Shown one piece after another: positions 43,185-54,129 of a stretch of 57,353 nt of DNA; the first letter of the stretch is position 1; every line of letters begins with the position of its first letter. Location of the stretch: NCBI RefSeq assembly GCF_000341285.1, contig NW_005178409.1:1-57353 (forward strand). Direction: 5' to 3'. The position numbers were made by a program, and so were the translations under genes. This stretch comes from Galdieria sulphuraria (Eukaryota > Rhodophyta > Bangiophyceae > Galdieriales > Galdieriaceae). The notes under the pieces are model-generated. The model did no database searches, was not told where the DNA came from, and saw nothing but the letters and a program-made list of their open reading frames with translations.

Positions 43185-45936
43185 TTATGTAAAGTTTTGC
43201 AATTGACGACGAAGAAGATAACGAGAATCAAATACTCTCCTATAAAAGTTTTCAAACATATCATATCCTAGTTTTGATAAGGAAACGCTAGCCCAATGAC
43301 CAAAAAGGATAAGATAGATATGATGATCGAGCCACTGAATGGCAATTGGAAACGGTACAAAACAAGGCAGCACAACATTGATCAAAAGATAGACAGTACT
43401 AAACACTAAACTCATATTGATCATCCACTAAAATAACGTAATGACAAGGATCCACAGGTCTTGGCAATACACTTACCGGTAACAATATTCTGCGATCATG
43501 AAGTGAAAACAAGAGAGTATTTGCATGCTCTTCCACAGCCTCGACACCCATCATTGCTCCACGGCGTTCAAACAAGTAGTGAATCAAATGACGCATCTTA
43601 CAAAATGACTTCATTATCAATAGACCAGTATAACAACAACGAAATAAGTTGTAATAAGGTGTTTCATCCGAGGAAAGTTGCACTGGATTAATAAAAGTGT
43701 TTTGAATCAAAACACCAACAATAGTTGGAAACATCATATACCAGACAAAAATCTTCATCATTTCTAAGGAAAAGCCTTTCAATTGCATCAAGACAAGTGT
43801 AGCCTTCGATGTGGAAGGATTCAACAGTATGCAATCATACAAAGAATAACAACACCTGTAAAAGAAAAATAAAGCAAGAAATCCCAATATGAAATGATAA
43901 ATATCGTTTGGATGATCAAATCCGATGTTCAAAGAGATACGACGTCCAACATATAAAGGAATGAAGCTAATAAGAATCATGGATATAAATAAGACCCAGA
44001 AGCCAAATAACATGAGTAATCCACGGACGGTAAGAGAAACAATAGAAAATGAACTTGCTCTTCTCCTGATATCCTGGACACCATTCATATTCGTTCTTCC
44101 AACTATGGAATCGAGAACCACCAACTCCTTGATACAAAGCAGTTCACTGGTTACAGTTATATATGTTACAAGCAACTGCTTCAATGTTTGTCTCACATGA
44201 ATTTGTTTTGAAATAAGAGGCAAGAGAAAACGAAACAGAAGAATACAAATGGGACCTTCAGTCAAAGTATCCCTCATCTCGATACGAAACGGAAAAAGAG
44301 AGGGGTACACCTTTTGCAGGATCCACGTTGGAACGAAAACTGAACAGAAAATAATGAAAACAAAAAGTATGAGGGATAGAATTATTTGTTTTGAATGAAC
44401 TGCTATAGGTAACTCCACCAGGTCACGAAATGGATGAAAGTCTGGATCATCAGGGTTGCGAAAGAAGAATAACAATTCGGGTCGAACAATCTAAAAAACA
44501 TTTCAGAAAATTTACAACTATGCAATGTATTCACCTTACAGTTCGCAGTGTTTGAATAAACATTGATGTATTGAATGTAAAGAATACTCCCAAAAACCAA
44601 TGAATTAAAGAGGAGAAGAAAGGATCTCCTATTATTGAAAGTCTTTCTGGACGAAGTTGAGAATAAAAGAGAGAAGAAGAAAATCGTTCGATAAGCAAAC
44701 CACAAAAGAAAGGACAAATACCCAGTTCAATAATCAATAGGGCCACAACCTTAATAATACACCATTTTGTTTTTTGTTGTATACATCCCGACATCACTTA
44801 CCTTTACGAATAGAAAAGCATCGTTAACAAATAAGAGATACCTATTGATTACTCTTTGAAATTGAAAGGAATAATGATCCTTGAAAACTTCCACCCATAA
44901 TGATAAGGTGCCCAGAATCATTGTCAAAACAAGGTATCTGTCCCATACAATGACTTCAGCATATCAACAAGAAAGAAAAAACTTACCCAACAATGACATT
45001 GCCTATCTTACTACTAAGAAATGAATAGAGTAGACGAGTTCGGTCTTCTCCAAAAAACTCGAAAAGAGTTACTTTACAAGAAAATCCGATAGATGTTGCA
45101 AACAAAGTCACGACGTGACCGACAGCTGATGGCGCCAAAACGAAAAGAAAAAAGATAAATGCATTACTTAACAGCACTGAGCCAGCGACATCCATTAGAA
45201 CGTGCAGTGGTCCTGTTATTCCAAGAATTGCGCCAAGACTGCCTTCCTCTCTTTCTCCATCAAGAAACGCAGGGAATAGTGCTCTTTCTACTCTGTCTCC
45301 TTCAGGACTTTCTTGTTCTACGTCACGGCTTCCTTGACGACTTTCCATAGTGTTGTTTCCATAATTGGAAGCACTGTATGCTAATCTTTGGTTAGTTATT
45401 CTTTCTTCTTCTCTCCTTTCTCTTTCGAGATCTTGTAAAAAGGAGCGAAACGAGGCTGTAGCGAGAAAAAGAATCAGCACAGAACAACATACTATATATC
45501 CCTTTAGTATTTCCAAACCCAAACCAGTCAAACTCCAGGGCACTATAGTTGACAATTCTATAACAGACCGACAAAGGCAAGCTCGGAAAGTCATGCTGGA
45601 GACCAAAGGAACTGCACAGAGCCATACCAAACAAGCCACACATAACCGTCCAAACAAGCTTCCAGTTTCTAATAAGAAGGAAACCACACCGCTTAACAAC
45701 TCAAAGAAGCTCAAACGACTGGGACTATCTTGTTTGTATACTGGAATAAAACGAAAAGTGGAGCCACAGAGTTCGCAGCGTTCACTTCGCATTTCACTCA
45801 ACCATTGCACAAGACAATCCTCGTGGATGTACTTTATGCTGCCAGAACATCGACAAGGGTGGAAGAGGGGTCTATCAGGTTCGTTAGTGCCTCTACAGAT
45901 GCGACACTCAGGTTCATCTTCTGTGGCAACGTCCAT
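43185..45936 (-). CDS. MARCH6/Doa10-type ER ubiquitin ligase, five exons
   Basis: ERAD E3 ligase of the ER and nuclear envelope. Exons: 44987-45936, 44802-44937, 44540-44749, 43477-44490 and 43185-43427, giving 850 residues (human MARCHF6 910). The N-terminal RING-CH has the C4HC3 order CRIC-x-CRC-x-HEDC-x-CELC (about residues 11-58). Many hydrophobic segments follow, and the conserved block RPELLFFFRNPDDPDFHPFRDLVELP matches the MARCH6 segment after its TD domain. The last exon was placed by splicing at GTAAGTG (43471-43476), which replaces a short false tail by WMINMSLVFSTVYLL and ends RRVFDSRYLLRRQLQNF, as in the family. Functions in degradation of ER and sterol enzymes by family knowledge. 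Confidence 0.9.
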
Positions 45937-46082
45937 CCAGCCAACAAAAGAAATGCAAAAAATGGGAACCCCGTTGTGATATTATTGATGAAGTGAACAA
46001 AAGAAGCAAAATATAAATAAAAGAAATGATTCACAAATACTTTTATTTTCAAAATATTATGATTCACTTTGTTGAAACTTCA

Positions 46083-48036
46083 CTATGAGGAGCAAACAAA
46101 TTGATATACTTCTTCCAATTTGTTACTGTATGAGTTGACCTTGTCACGAATTTCCATCTTGTACATAGTTAGCAGCTCGATACTTTGTAAAAGAGCATCA
46201 TTCATTTGTTCCTTTTCTTCATACAACTGCTTTTGAGTTTGTTTGTATTCACTGTAAGCACTATCCAAAGCTTGTTGACTTTCTCTGAGAGCAGAATCGT
46301 TTGAAGCCTTCATTTGTGCCACTTCTTGTTCAAGTTCACTAGTTTCCCTTGCCTTGCTTTCTAAATAGCTTGCCAACGTCTCTCTTTCATTCTTATAGTG
46401 ATTCTCCAGTTTCTGATATTTACCTTCCAAGGAACTCGTCTAAACAAGATAACTAAAACAAATTGAGAAGCAACGAAAGTTGAACATACCTCGTTCCTCT
46501 TAAACAGGAGTTGTTCTTCGAGATGGTTGTATTTTTCTTGTACAGTCAGTTCTTCTTCTCGTGTTCTGCTTGCTTTACTAGAAAAAGCTTCTCGAAGTTC
46601 GTGAATGGTAGGCTTCACCACAGAACTCAAGTCAAGAGAAAGAATATCTTCACAACGATGCAAAGAAGCGTCTCGAGAAAGCTCAATTTCAAAGTTAAAG
46701 CCTTTCGCATTTTTGGCAGTTGAAGGAATGAGTTGAAGCTTTTCTGCAAGTCGGTGATAGTCTCGCAAAGCGTCTTCCACCTTCGCAGTTTGTTCAATCA
46801 GTTTTTCGTCTACCTTTGACTGCAATTCAATGGCTTCCTGACGATGAGCATATGCTTTCTCGAGTGCTTCTGTGAGCATTTGTTTATCTCTTTGTAATCT
46901 GTGTCCATCAATATGGTTCAACTCTTGATCTTCGATTATTTGACGCAAGCGATTTTTCTCTTGTTTCCAGACTTCCAAGTTCTTTTCTTCGTTCTGAAGT
47001 TCTTCATCTCGATCTGCTATTTTTTTGTCATAAACTTGTCTGTGTTGCTCCAACTGATTGATGAGAGTTTTGAATTTTTCAATGTCTTTCTTGTAATCCT
47101 CAATCTTCTGCCTGAGTGACTCCAAAGAATTTCTCTTTTCAATGAGTTGATGATACTCATCTTGGAAACGCTTGATTTCTCGTTCTAATTCTTCAGTTTC
47201 GCTTTCTACGCGATTGTTTTCTTTATCGAATGTTGCAGCAAGTTCTTCATCAAATTCATCAAAAGAATCAGCCCCGCCTAAAAATGCCTGATAGGACCGC
47301 GAAACATAGTCAAAGAAAATACGATTGAGGCTCGATTCAGTATCAATACTTTTGGTCTCTTGAGAGGATGCCTGTTCGTCATATGCCAAAAGGTCGGTGA
47401 TCCACACCAACAATCCCAATAAAGTCGGCCAGGTATGAGGACTTCCAACTGCATAGAGTGTGCTTTTACTAATGGTAAAGGGATATTTTAGGGTTTTGAA
47501 CAATGTAGGAAGCTTGAGAAAATATTTTCTTTGAATCATTCCATAAAAAAACAAGGAGCCGACTTACCTCCTCCTCGAATTTCTTTTCAAAGTCGAAATA
47601 TGGATCTATCTTACGAAGTAGAAATAAAAGAATAGACTGGAATTCTTTGCTTGTTGGTGTCGTAAGAGTCTTTGGAGAGATAGCTTGGTCGTAGCCGTGT
47701 GTTGAGAGAAAGTAGATGAGGTTTCTCACGCAGTCATTGAGATAAGACTTGTCATTCAAAGGTCTCGGGTCAACCTTAAGTCCAACCTTATTTGTAAAGA
47801 CACTAGAGCGCCTAGAAACTATGAGCGGTATAAAATTGCCGGAAAAGGTGTATGTACCTCACGCCTAAAGAAGAATATCTTGTTGAAGTGGAAGAAGCGG
47901 AGAGACGTGGCCTTTGAGCCGACGAAGTTTTAAGGTCTTCTTTGCTATTGGACAGATTTGCTCTACTGGGTCCTAGAGAAAGTCTCTGTTGAATATTTCC
48001 ACCAGTTGAAACCGAACTCAAAGTAGTTCGACGCAT
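46083..48036 (-). CDS. NDC80: Kinetochore protein NDC80/HEC1, four exons
   Basis: Microtubule-binding subunit of the NDC80 kinetochore complex. Exons: 47863-48036, 47568-47786, 46490-47512 and 46083-46439, giving 590 residues. A basic Ser/Thr-rich N-terminal tail of about 60 residues (likely Aurora substrate by family) is followed by the calponin-homology domain (DPRPLNDKSYLNDCVRNL, YPFTISKSTLYAVGSPHTWP, GADSFDEFDEEL) and long coiled coils. The acceptor for exon 2 was chosen at 47787-47788; a second AG 12 nt downstream would also keep the frame. An E2F-like GGCGGGCTT lies about 60 bp upstream of the start. The next gene on the same strand begins 146 bp downstream. Confidence 0.93.
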
Positions 48037-50822
48037 GGTTCGGATGCCACACCTTCAAACAAGAAACGTTTACTGAATTTAGGAGTTGGAAATTTGGCGG
48101 GCTTGGATTTGAAATGAATGAATTCTTGAGACCGAGCTTTTAGATATATTCTTGAAGTCTTCTTATAATAGAAAACGTCTAACTGTCACTTTGTTCACTC
48201 TTGGAAGGAAACGAATACAATTTTTGTCGTTCTTTATTGTATAGTTGAGGTAAAATAAACTTGTAACTCTCATTTTCCATTTAAATCAGAGGCTTTCTTT
48301 TTGGTTCGTTCCAAAGAGAAAAATGAGATTCTAACTTGCCTTGACGTAGTCAAGATGGGCTTAGCGAGCAAACTTTACTTAAGAGACACCGTCAAAGTTT
48401 GAACTCTATGAAATCTCTTGTTAGCATTTGTAGAATACCGGAATGTCAGAATGAAGAAAGAAGAGTTCCGGTAGAATACCTTTTTTGATTTTCCACAATG
48501 CCTAAGTTTGTCGACATTGCTCACCTCACATATTGTGAGAGGACTGCGAAAGCCTTAAAGTTTGAGCTTAGCTAGAGATGCAGAGCACATTTAGGACGCA
48601 AAGGATGAAGAACTCAAGCAAAACTTAGCCACAAATACAACAGCGTAGATCCGATATGAAAAAAATAGTTGCTATAATTATCTTGCCAGTTCCTGTGCAC
48701 TAAAAAATGTGTCATAGGTTCCATCACAGATATCACATAGAGAACCTCCAAAGACACCAAAGAAAAAAATCAATATCCTTCAATGTTTTATGAAAGCAGC
48801 CTTGTAGTCCTTGACACCATGAAGAATCTGGTTCGTATCAGAAACAGCTTAAGGACCTCAAGGCAAAGTGTCTATCTTGTAACCAGCATTCAGTGCTAAA
48901 AAAAAGGTATGCCGCTAAAATAGTTGCAACCACGTTTCCGATGCAGTACTGATAATGAAGCTTTTCTTACATATTCACCCATAAAAGTGTATGGAACAAC
49001 TGTAGAGAACCAAAAAGGAACTTCAATAGAAAAATCATAGTTGAAACAGTTTTGCAGCACAAAAAAATAGAGCAAAATGTCAAAAAGAATACTGCAAAAT
49101 TCGAAAGAGTGACTTGAGAAGAAACAGAAATTGTTTTACTAATCTAAAGAAGAGCTTCAGAATCAACGTAAATAGCATCGCCTTTAGATGCTCATTTCAT
49201 TGAAAAAATCAAAAAAAAATTAAGCATAAATAATATGACCTTGGCTATGACCAAATAACCAGTGAGACAGACAAATTAATACCAACAGTAAAGTTAATTG
49301 TAGAAAACAAAAAAAAATTTAAAACAAACTAATAAAATTTTTACACTGCGACTATAGCTTTCTCATCAAAAATAGGAATTATTTTTTATTGAAAAATAGT
49401 GTGACACGTTAGAAATAATGTTTCCATGGTAAGAATTTAGATGCATTCATTGTCTTGATTTCGATTTACAAGCTACAATTTTTTAAAAAAATGTTTCTAA
49501 TTCATGTGATGAAAACCTCATCAATTTAAATATACTTTTAGACAATATTAATCTAATCGAACGTTAATAGCACGCTCGGCTTATTCTTTATTAATTTGGA
49601 AAAAATTAAGATGTAAGTCCACGATTGCGTTAAAAAGTCAAAAAGAAAATAATGTGTCTTAAGAGGTGTTAAAATACGTTCTGGATTATTTTTATATTAT
49701 TAGGTTCGCAACAGGAATTATTTCAAAGTAAAACAGGTTAAATTTTCTAGAGGATAATTTGTATCACTGAGGAAATAAGTTTAATTATTTGAATAATTCT
49801 TGCTTTAGAATTTCTTCTTGTAAATATACCTGTTTAGCCCTTTTCATGGTTCTCGTCAACATTAAGGTCATTTTTTGAGGAATTTCTTGTAATTGCAACA
49901 TTTCCAGAAAGTATCTTTTCAAACTTGGATCCTTTGATATAATTTGCTTGTCTTTATTTCTGTAAACAAGCTATCAAAATGTGTAGTTTTGCGAGAAGTA
50001 GACAGTGTACCAAAGTCCATGAAGAAACAGCGAAACCCAAGTAACCAATCATCATATCGATTGCCTTAAATGGATGCAGTTTTTTACGGCTTCGACATTT
50101 ACTTATAATAGATTAACCTCCTTTTGCCATCTTTGTTCAAGCCAACATAATTTCAAGTTTCAGATGGGATGTCAAAGAAACCATTTTCCGAAAGGAGCAG
50201 TTACGACTCTGTTGAACAAGTCGTATTCAAAATTTACGGCTATGTTTGTTCTACTTACTGACGAGTTGCTGTTAAGGACATCCTTGGACGGCTTTCACTT
50301 CATCTCTTGTTCACAGTAGATTTTTCAAGCCTATTTTCAAGGTCTGACCACCAAATGGGGAGAGATGCCAATCTACAGATATACACACATAGAACAACCC
50401 AAGGCTTTCAAAACGCATAGTCTCCACTCAATCTAATCTACGTAAATTTCTAGTACAATAAAGTTTAGCAGTTCATCTACTCCTTCCTACAAGTACAATA
50501 AATACTGCTTCAAGAGACACACTACCACTGATGGTCCCTTCCTTGGCAGAACTAAGTGAGCAGTCGGCGTTGAAATCTACGGCAAGGATTAAGAATTCTG
50601 GCAAGGGCTAAGAGAGCGTTGACGACACGCCAAGTTAGTTTGTCATTTTATCGAACAGTTCCTAGAGTTGAGAGACTTTGGAGCTTAAGCTCTCGTGTAA
50701 TTAAGTTTTCGGACAAGATTGGTTCACAGTCACGGTTTCTCCATTTCCTTGACCCCACCCCAGAAACGTCTCGTTATCGAGTTAGTCCAACGGGACGTCA
50801 AAGGGCTGATGCAGGTCCAGTG
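48037..50822. other. Gene-poor, AT-rich region of 2.8 kb
   Basis: The longest stretch without a supported gene. The first 150 bp are the NDC80 promoter (GGCGGGCTT at 48098-48106). From about 49200 to 49960 the sequence is very AT-rich with many A or T runs. From about 48600 to 48900 the minus strand has short coding-like patches (for example FFGVFGGSLCDICDG) broken by stops, perhaps a decayed gene. A 10-bp direct repeat GTAGAATACC occurs at 48430-48439 and 48471-48480, with CCGGAA and TTCCGG beside it. No tRNA, LTR or transposase was seen. Confidence 0.5.
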
Positions 50823-51971
50823 ATGACAACTGCGAAAGTCTATGCCGATGTCAATTTAAAGAGACCGAAGGAATACTGGGACTATGAAAACTTTAATATT
50901 CACTGGAGGTAGGTCTCTTACTGAAGCCTTTGTCGTTGTTGTTTCATAGGAGCTTTAGTGACTGCGACCGATACGAAATTGTAAAGAAAATAGGCAGAGG
51001 AAAGTATAGTGAAGTTTTTAGGGGAGTGGATGTTATGGAGAATAAACCCTGTGTGATAAAGGTAAGTTTTTGAAGTTTGTCGATTGAGGACAAATGAAAG
51101 ATTTTTGTAGGTCCTGAAACCCGTAAAGAAAAAGAAAATCAAAAGGGAAATTAAAATATTGCAAAACTTGAAAGGCGGTCCTAATATAGTTCAGTTATGG
51201 GATGTTTGTAAGGATCCCATTTCGAAGACTCCCAGTCTTATATTTGAACATGTGAAGAATACTGACTTTAAGACACTTTATCCTACATTTAGTCTTTACG
51301 ATGTGAAGTATTATGTGTTTGAGATTCTAAAAGCTTTGGACTTTAGTCATTCCAATGGTATTATGCACAGAGATGTGAAACCTCACAATGTTATGATCAA
51401 TCACGAGACGAAGCAGTTGCGTTTGATTGATTGGGGACTTGCAGAGTTTTACCATCCTCAGAAAGAATACAACGTTCGAGTTGCTTCCAGATACTTTAAA
51501 GGCCCTGAGCTACTAGTCGACTATCAAAGTTATGATTATTCTTTGGATATTTGGAGTCTTGGCTGTATGTTAGCTGGCATCATATTTCGGAAGGAACCTT
51601 TTTTCCTCGGTCACGATAATCAAAATCAACTGGTAAAGATAGCGAAGATATTGGGTACTGCTGATTTATACGCCTATCTTGATAAGTATTGCATTCGAAT
51701 TGAACCCGGTTTTATGCAAGCGATAGGATGGCATGAGCGAAAGCCGTGGAAAGATTTGATATCCAATGAAAACTGTAATCTGATATGCGAAGAGGGAATC
51801 GATCTACTTGACAAGATGCTTCGTTATGATCATGCTGAGAGAATAACTGCAAAGGAAGCTATGGATCACCCGTTTTTTGATGAAATCAGAAAGAAAAGCT
51901 TCTCGAAAGACGAAAATATTTCTATGAATAGTGATAGTACTAATAATGCCATGAACACTGAACTTTGCTGA
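50823..51971 (+). CDS. CK2A: Casein kinase 2 catalytic subunit alpha
   Basis: Constitutive acidophilic Ser/Thr kinase. Exons 50823-50908, 50950-51061, 51111-51971, giving 352 residues. Features: the N-terminal activating segment ([19 protein letters not shown]), glycine loop [11 protein letters not shown], basic stretch [13 protein letters not shown] after the ATP lysine, [11 protein letters not shown] in place of DFG (a CK2 trait) and [11 protein letters not shown]. The upstream frame is open to about 50570 without an ATG; whether an upstream exon adds an organelle leader cannot be told. ORC2 follows 217 bp downstream. Confidence 0.96.
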
Positions 51972-52166
51972 AGTCATTACGGAAGTTTCTTTGCTGAATA
52001 AAAAGAGCAACTTGAAATTTGTGTAATATATATAACATGTTTACTTTCATAGAATAGAATGGAAAAATGTCTTTCAAAGGAATTGCAATTCGAGACTAAT
52101 ATCCAAACCCAGATTGATGAGACAGCTGTCCCAACTGGGAGGAGGGATAGGATTTGAAAATTTTAG

Positions 52167-52175
52167 TTTTGGCGC
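52167..52175 (+). promoter_or_regulatory. E2F-like site upstream of ORC2
   Basis: TTTTGGCGC, a match to the E2F consensus TTTSGCGC, ends 13 bp before the chosen ORC2 ATG (52189). Its presence in what would otherwise be coding sequence favours the later start. Binding is inference from the motif. Confidence 0.5.
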
Positions 52176-52188
52176 ACTTCATCTTTCG

Positions 52189-53610
52189 ATGGCGAAGTCC
52201 GTATCTATCAACAATCGTCAAAGAACAAGACAACAGCGTAGTTCCTCTCGTATTGGAATCGGTAAAGTTTCCAAAACCAAGTCTCAGACAAGGACCCAGC
52301 AACAAGTAAAAACAACTTCTCGAAACAGACCCCAACGGAGACAGCCATCCCAAGTTGCCGATGCTGGACGTAAGAGAAGAAAGGAACTGACAAAAGAGCA
52401 AAGCAGTAAGAAAACCTCCAACGTAAACATCCAGAACTCCATAATCGATGACAGCTCCTGTATACTTGCTGCAGCTTTGGATGGAGAACAACCAGTTGTG
52501 GAAAAAGAGGAACAATGTACAGAACATGTGGACCAAGCAGATGCAGCAGATGATATTCCAGAATATTTTAAAACAGAATTTAACAAGATCGATTGCAACA
52601 AAGAGAACCAAGTTGTTAGAATACCAGAAAACTTTCAAGCACAGGTTCTGTCTTTAGAAGAAGAGTTTGCAGAGGAAAGAAGAAAATTGAGAGACAAGTA
52701 TAGTTCTCAGTTTGAAAGATGGTTTGAAATTCTCCAAGAGTTTAATATTTTGTGCTACGGAAACGGCTCGAAACGGAATGTATTGAATGAGTTTGCGGAA
52801 CACTGCAAACAAAGATCAAGTACCGTGGTTGTTCATGGATACCACACACTTTTCTCTTTGAAAGAACTTCTTGTTAAGATTGAAAAGGAGATTCTCCAAC
52901 TGCCAATAGAGATATCTAATAGGCGAACTCCAGCAGAACAAGTAAGGAGCATTGAAAAGCACTTGGCCAAGGACTCTTTTCCTAGCTCTATATTTGTGAT
53001 AGTCCATAGCATAGATGGTCCCAAAATGCAGTCTTCGGAAATCCAAGAAATTTTAAGCCATATTGCATGCATCCCGAAGATCAATTTGGTTGCATCCATC
53101 GATCATTTCAATGCTGCTATGTTATGGAATCGAAATGTATATCAACGCTTGAATTGGTATTGGGAACAAGTGGTAACAGAAGACTCATACTTGTATGAAA
53201 TTTCTGATACATCGTTTCTTACAAACGGCGAAGGAGATGAAAGCCGAGTAAAAGCTGCTGTTTTGTTGTTTAGCACACTTACCAAAAACGCTCATCAAAT
53301 TTTCCTGGAACTTGCTGCTTTGTTGGAAAAGTCGAAAGAAAGTAAGTTATCTCATACAAAAAGGATGGCCAAGGCGAGAGGTGTTGAAACAGGAGTGGGT
53401 TTGCATTCATTTTATGAGCACTGTCGTAAAAAGTTTCTTGTGAGCAATCCAAATAGTCTCAAGTCTATTCTAAAGGAACTTAAGGACCATGAACTTATCA
53501 GTATAACAAGTAGCTCTACATCAGCGGAAACTATTCAAATTGAACTGAAGCCAAAACAATTGGAGGCTGTTATTTCTATATTGCAAGGAGAAGGGGCTAA
53601 GAATCGATAA
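52189..53610 (+). CDS. ORC2: Origin recognition complex subunit 2
   Basis: Part of ORC, which marks replication origins. 473 residues from ATG 52189 in one exon. The basic, disordered N-terminal third (RQQRSSSR, RRKELTKEQ) is followed by the ORC2 AAA+-like and winged-helix region with RWFEILQEFNILCYGNGSKR, FVIVHSIDGPKM, IPKINLVASIDHFNAAMLW and a C-terminal helical domain. The frame extends 72 nt upstream to another ATG (52117), but that segment contains the E2F-like site, so the shorter start is preferred. The gene ends before a 519-bp gap. Confidence 0.9.
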   Translation: MAKSVSINNRQRTRQQRSSSRIGIGKVSKTKSQTRTQQQVKTTSRNRPQRRQPSQVADAGRKRRKELTKEQSSKKTSNVNIQNSIIDDSSCILAAALDGEQPVVEKEEQCTEHVDQADAADDIPEYFKTEFNKIDCNKENQVVRIPENFQAQVLSLEEEFAEERRKLRDKYSSQFERWFEILQEFNILCYGNGSKRNVLNEFAEHCKQRSSTVVVHGYHTLFSLKELLVKIEKEILQLPIEISNRRTPAEQVRSIEKHLAKDSFPSSIFVIVHSIDGPKMQSSEIQEILSHIACIPKINLVASIDHFNAAMLWNRNVYQRLNWYWEQVVTEDSYLYEISDTSFLTNGEGDESRVKAAVLLFSTLTKNAHQIFLELAALLEKSKESKLSHTKRMAKARGVETGVGLHSFYEHCRKKFLVSNPNSLKSILKELKDHELISITSSSTSAETIQIELKPKQLEAVISILQGEGAKNR

Positions 53611-54129
53611 CGTTTTCTTCTTGTTGTTGTACAGTCATAGCAGATTTTTTTTGGAGTCAAGTGCTTTGAATACATACCTCTTTTGAGTATATGGATGATG
53701 GTTTTAAAATAAGGTTTTCATTTGAGTAATAAGTAGAAAATAAGCAATTATGTATATCAACATTACACCATCAGAGAAGTATGGACCTCAACTTGAATAT
53801 GATAAAATATACAGAGTTTCTTATTTTGGTTTTACTCTATGAATAAGCATTGGCCAAAGAGAGCTTTCCATACCAAAGAAATTTCAGCCCCTTGTATAAT
53901 TAAAAAAGAGATATTATTAAAAAAAGAATCACAAATAAGTATACTATAGTTCCTTAAACAAGAATGTGACGTTGAGGACCATCTTAATCTTTAAAGGGGA
54001 CATTGGACATCCCTTTGGGACTTTGGAATTGTTTCATTTTGACCACAAGTGTCATATTTCGAATTGAGACATTTTGAAAGGAATGAGAACTTGAGACACT
54101 TTTCATTGGTTCATTGAAGCCTAGGAAAC
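53611..54129. other. Gap between ORC2 and ERMP1-like gene
   Basis: 519 bp, very AT-rich up to about 53960, with a short repeated pattern near 54000 (GGGGACATTGGACATCCCTTTGGGACTTTGG, a loosely repeated GGGAC/GGACAT unit). No open frame of note. Probably the 3' UTR of ORC2 and the promoter of the next gene. Confidence 0.5.

Noticed and set aside
43399-43476. Short C-terminal tail of the MARCH6-like long frame
   Set aside because: A good donor at 43476 and acceptor at 43428-43429 replace it with the conserved C-terminus.
48499-48573. A 24-codon frame starting MPKFVDIAHL
   Set aside because: Too short, no neighbouring exon joins it, and no family recognised.
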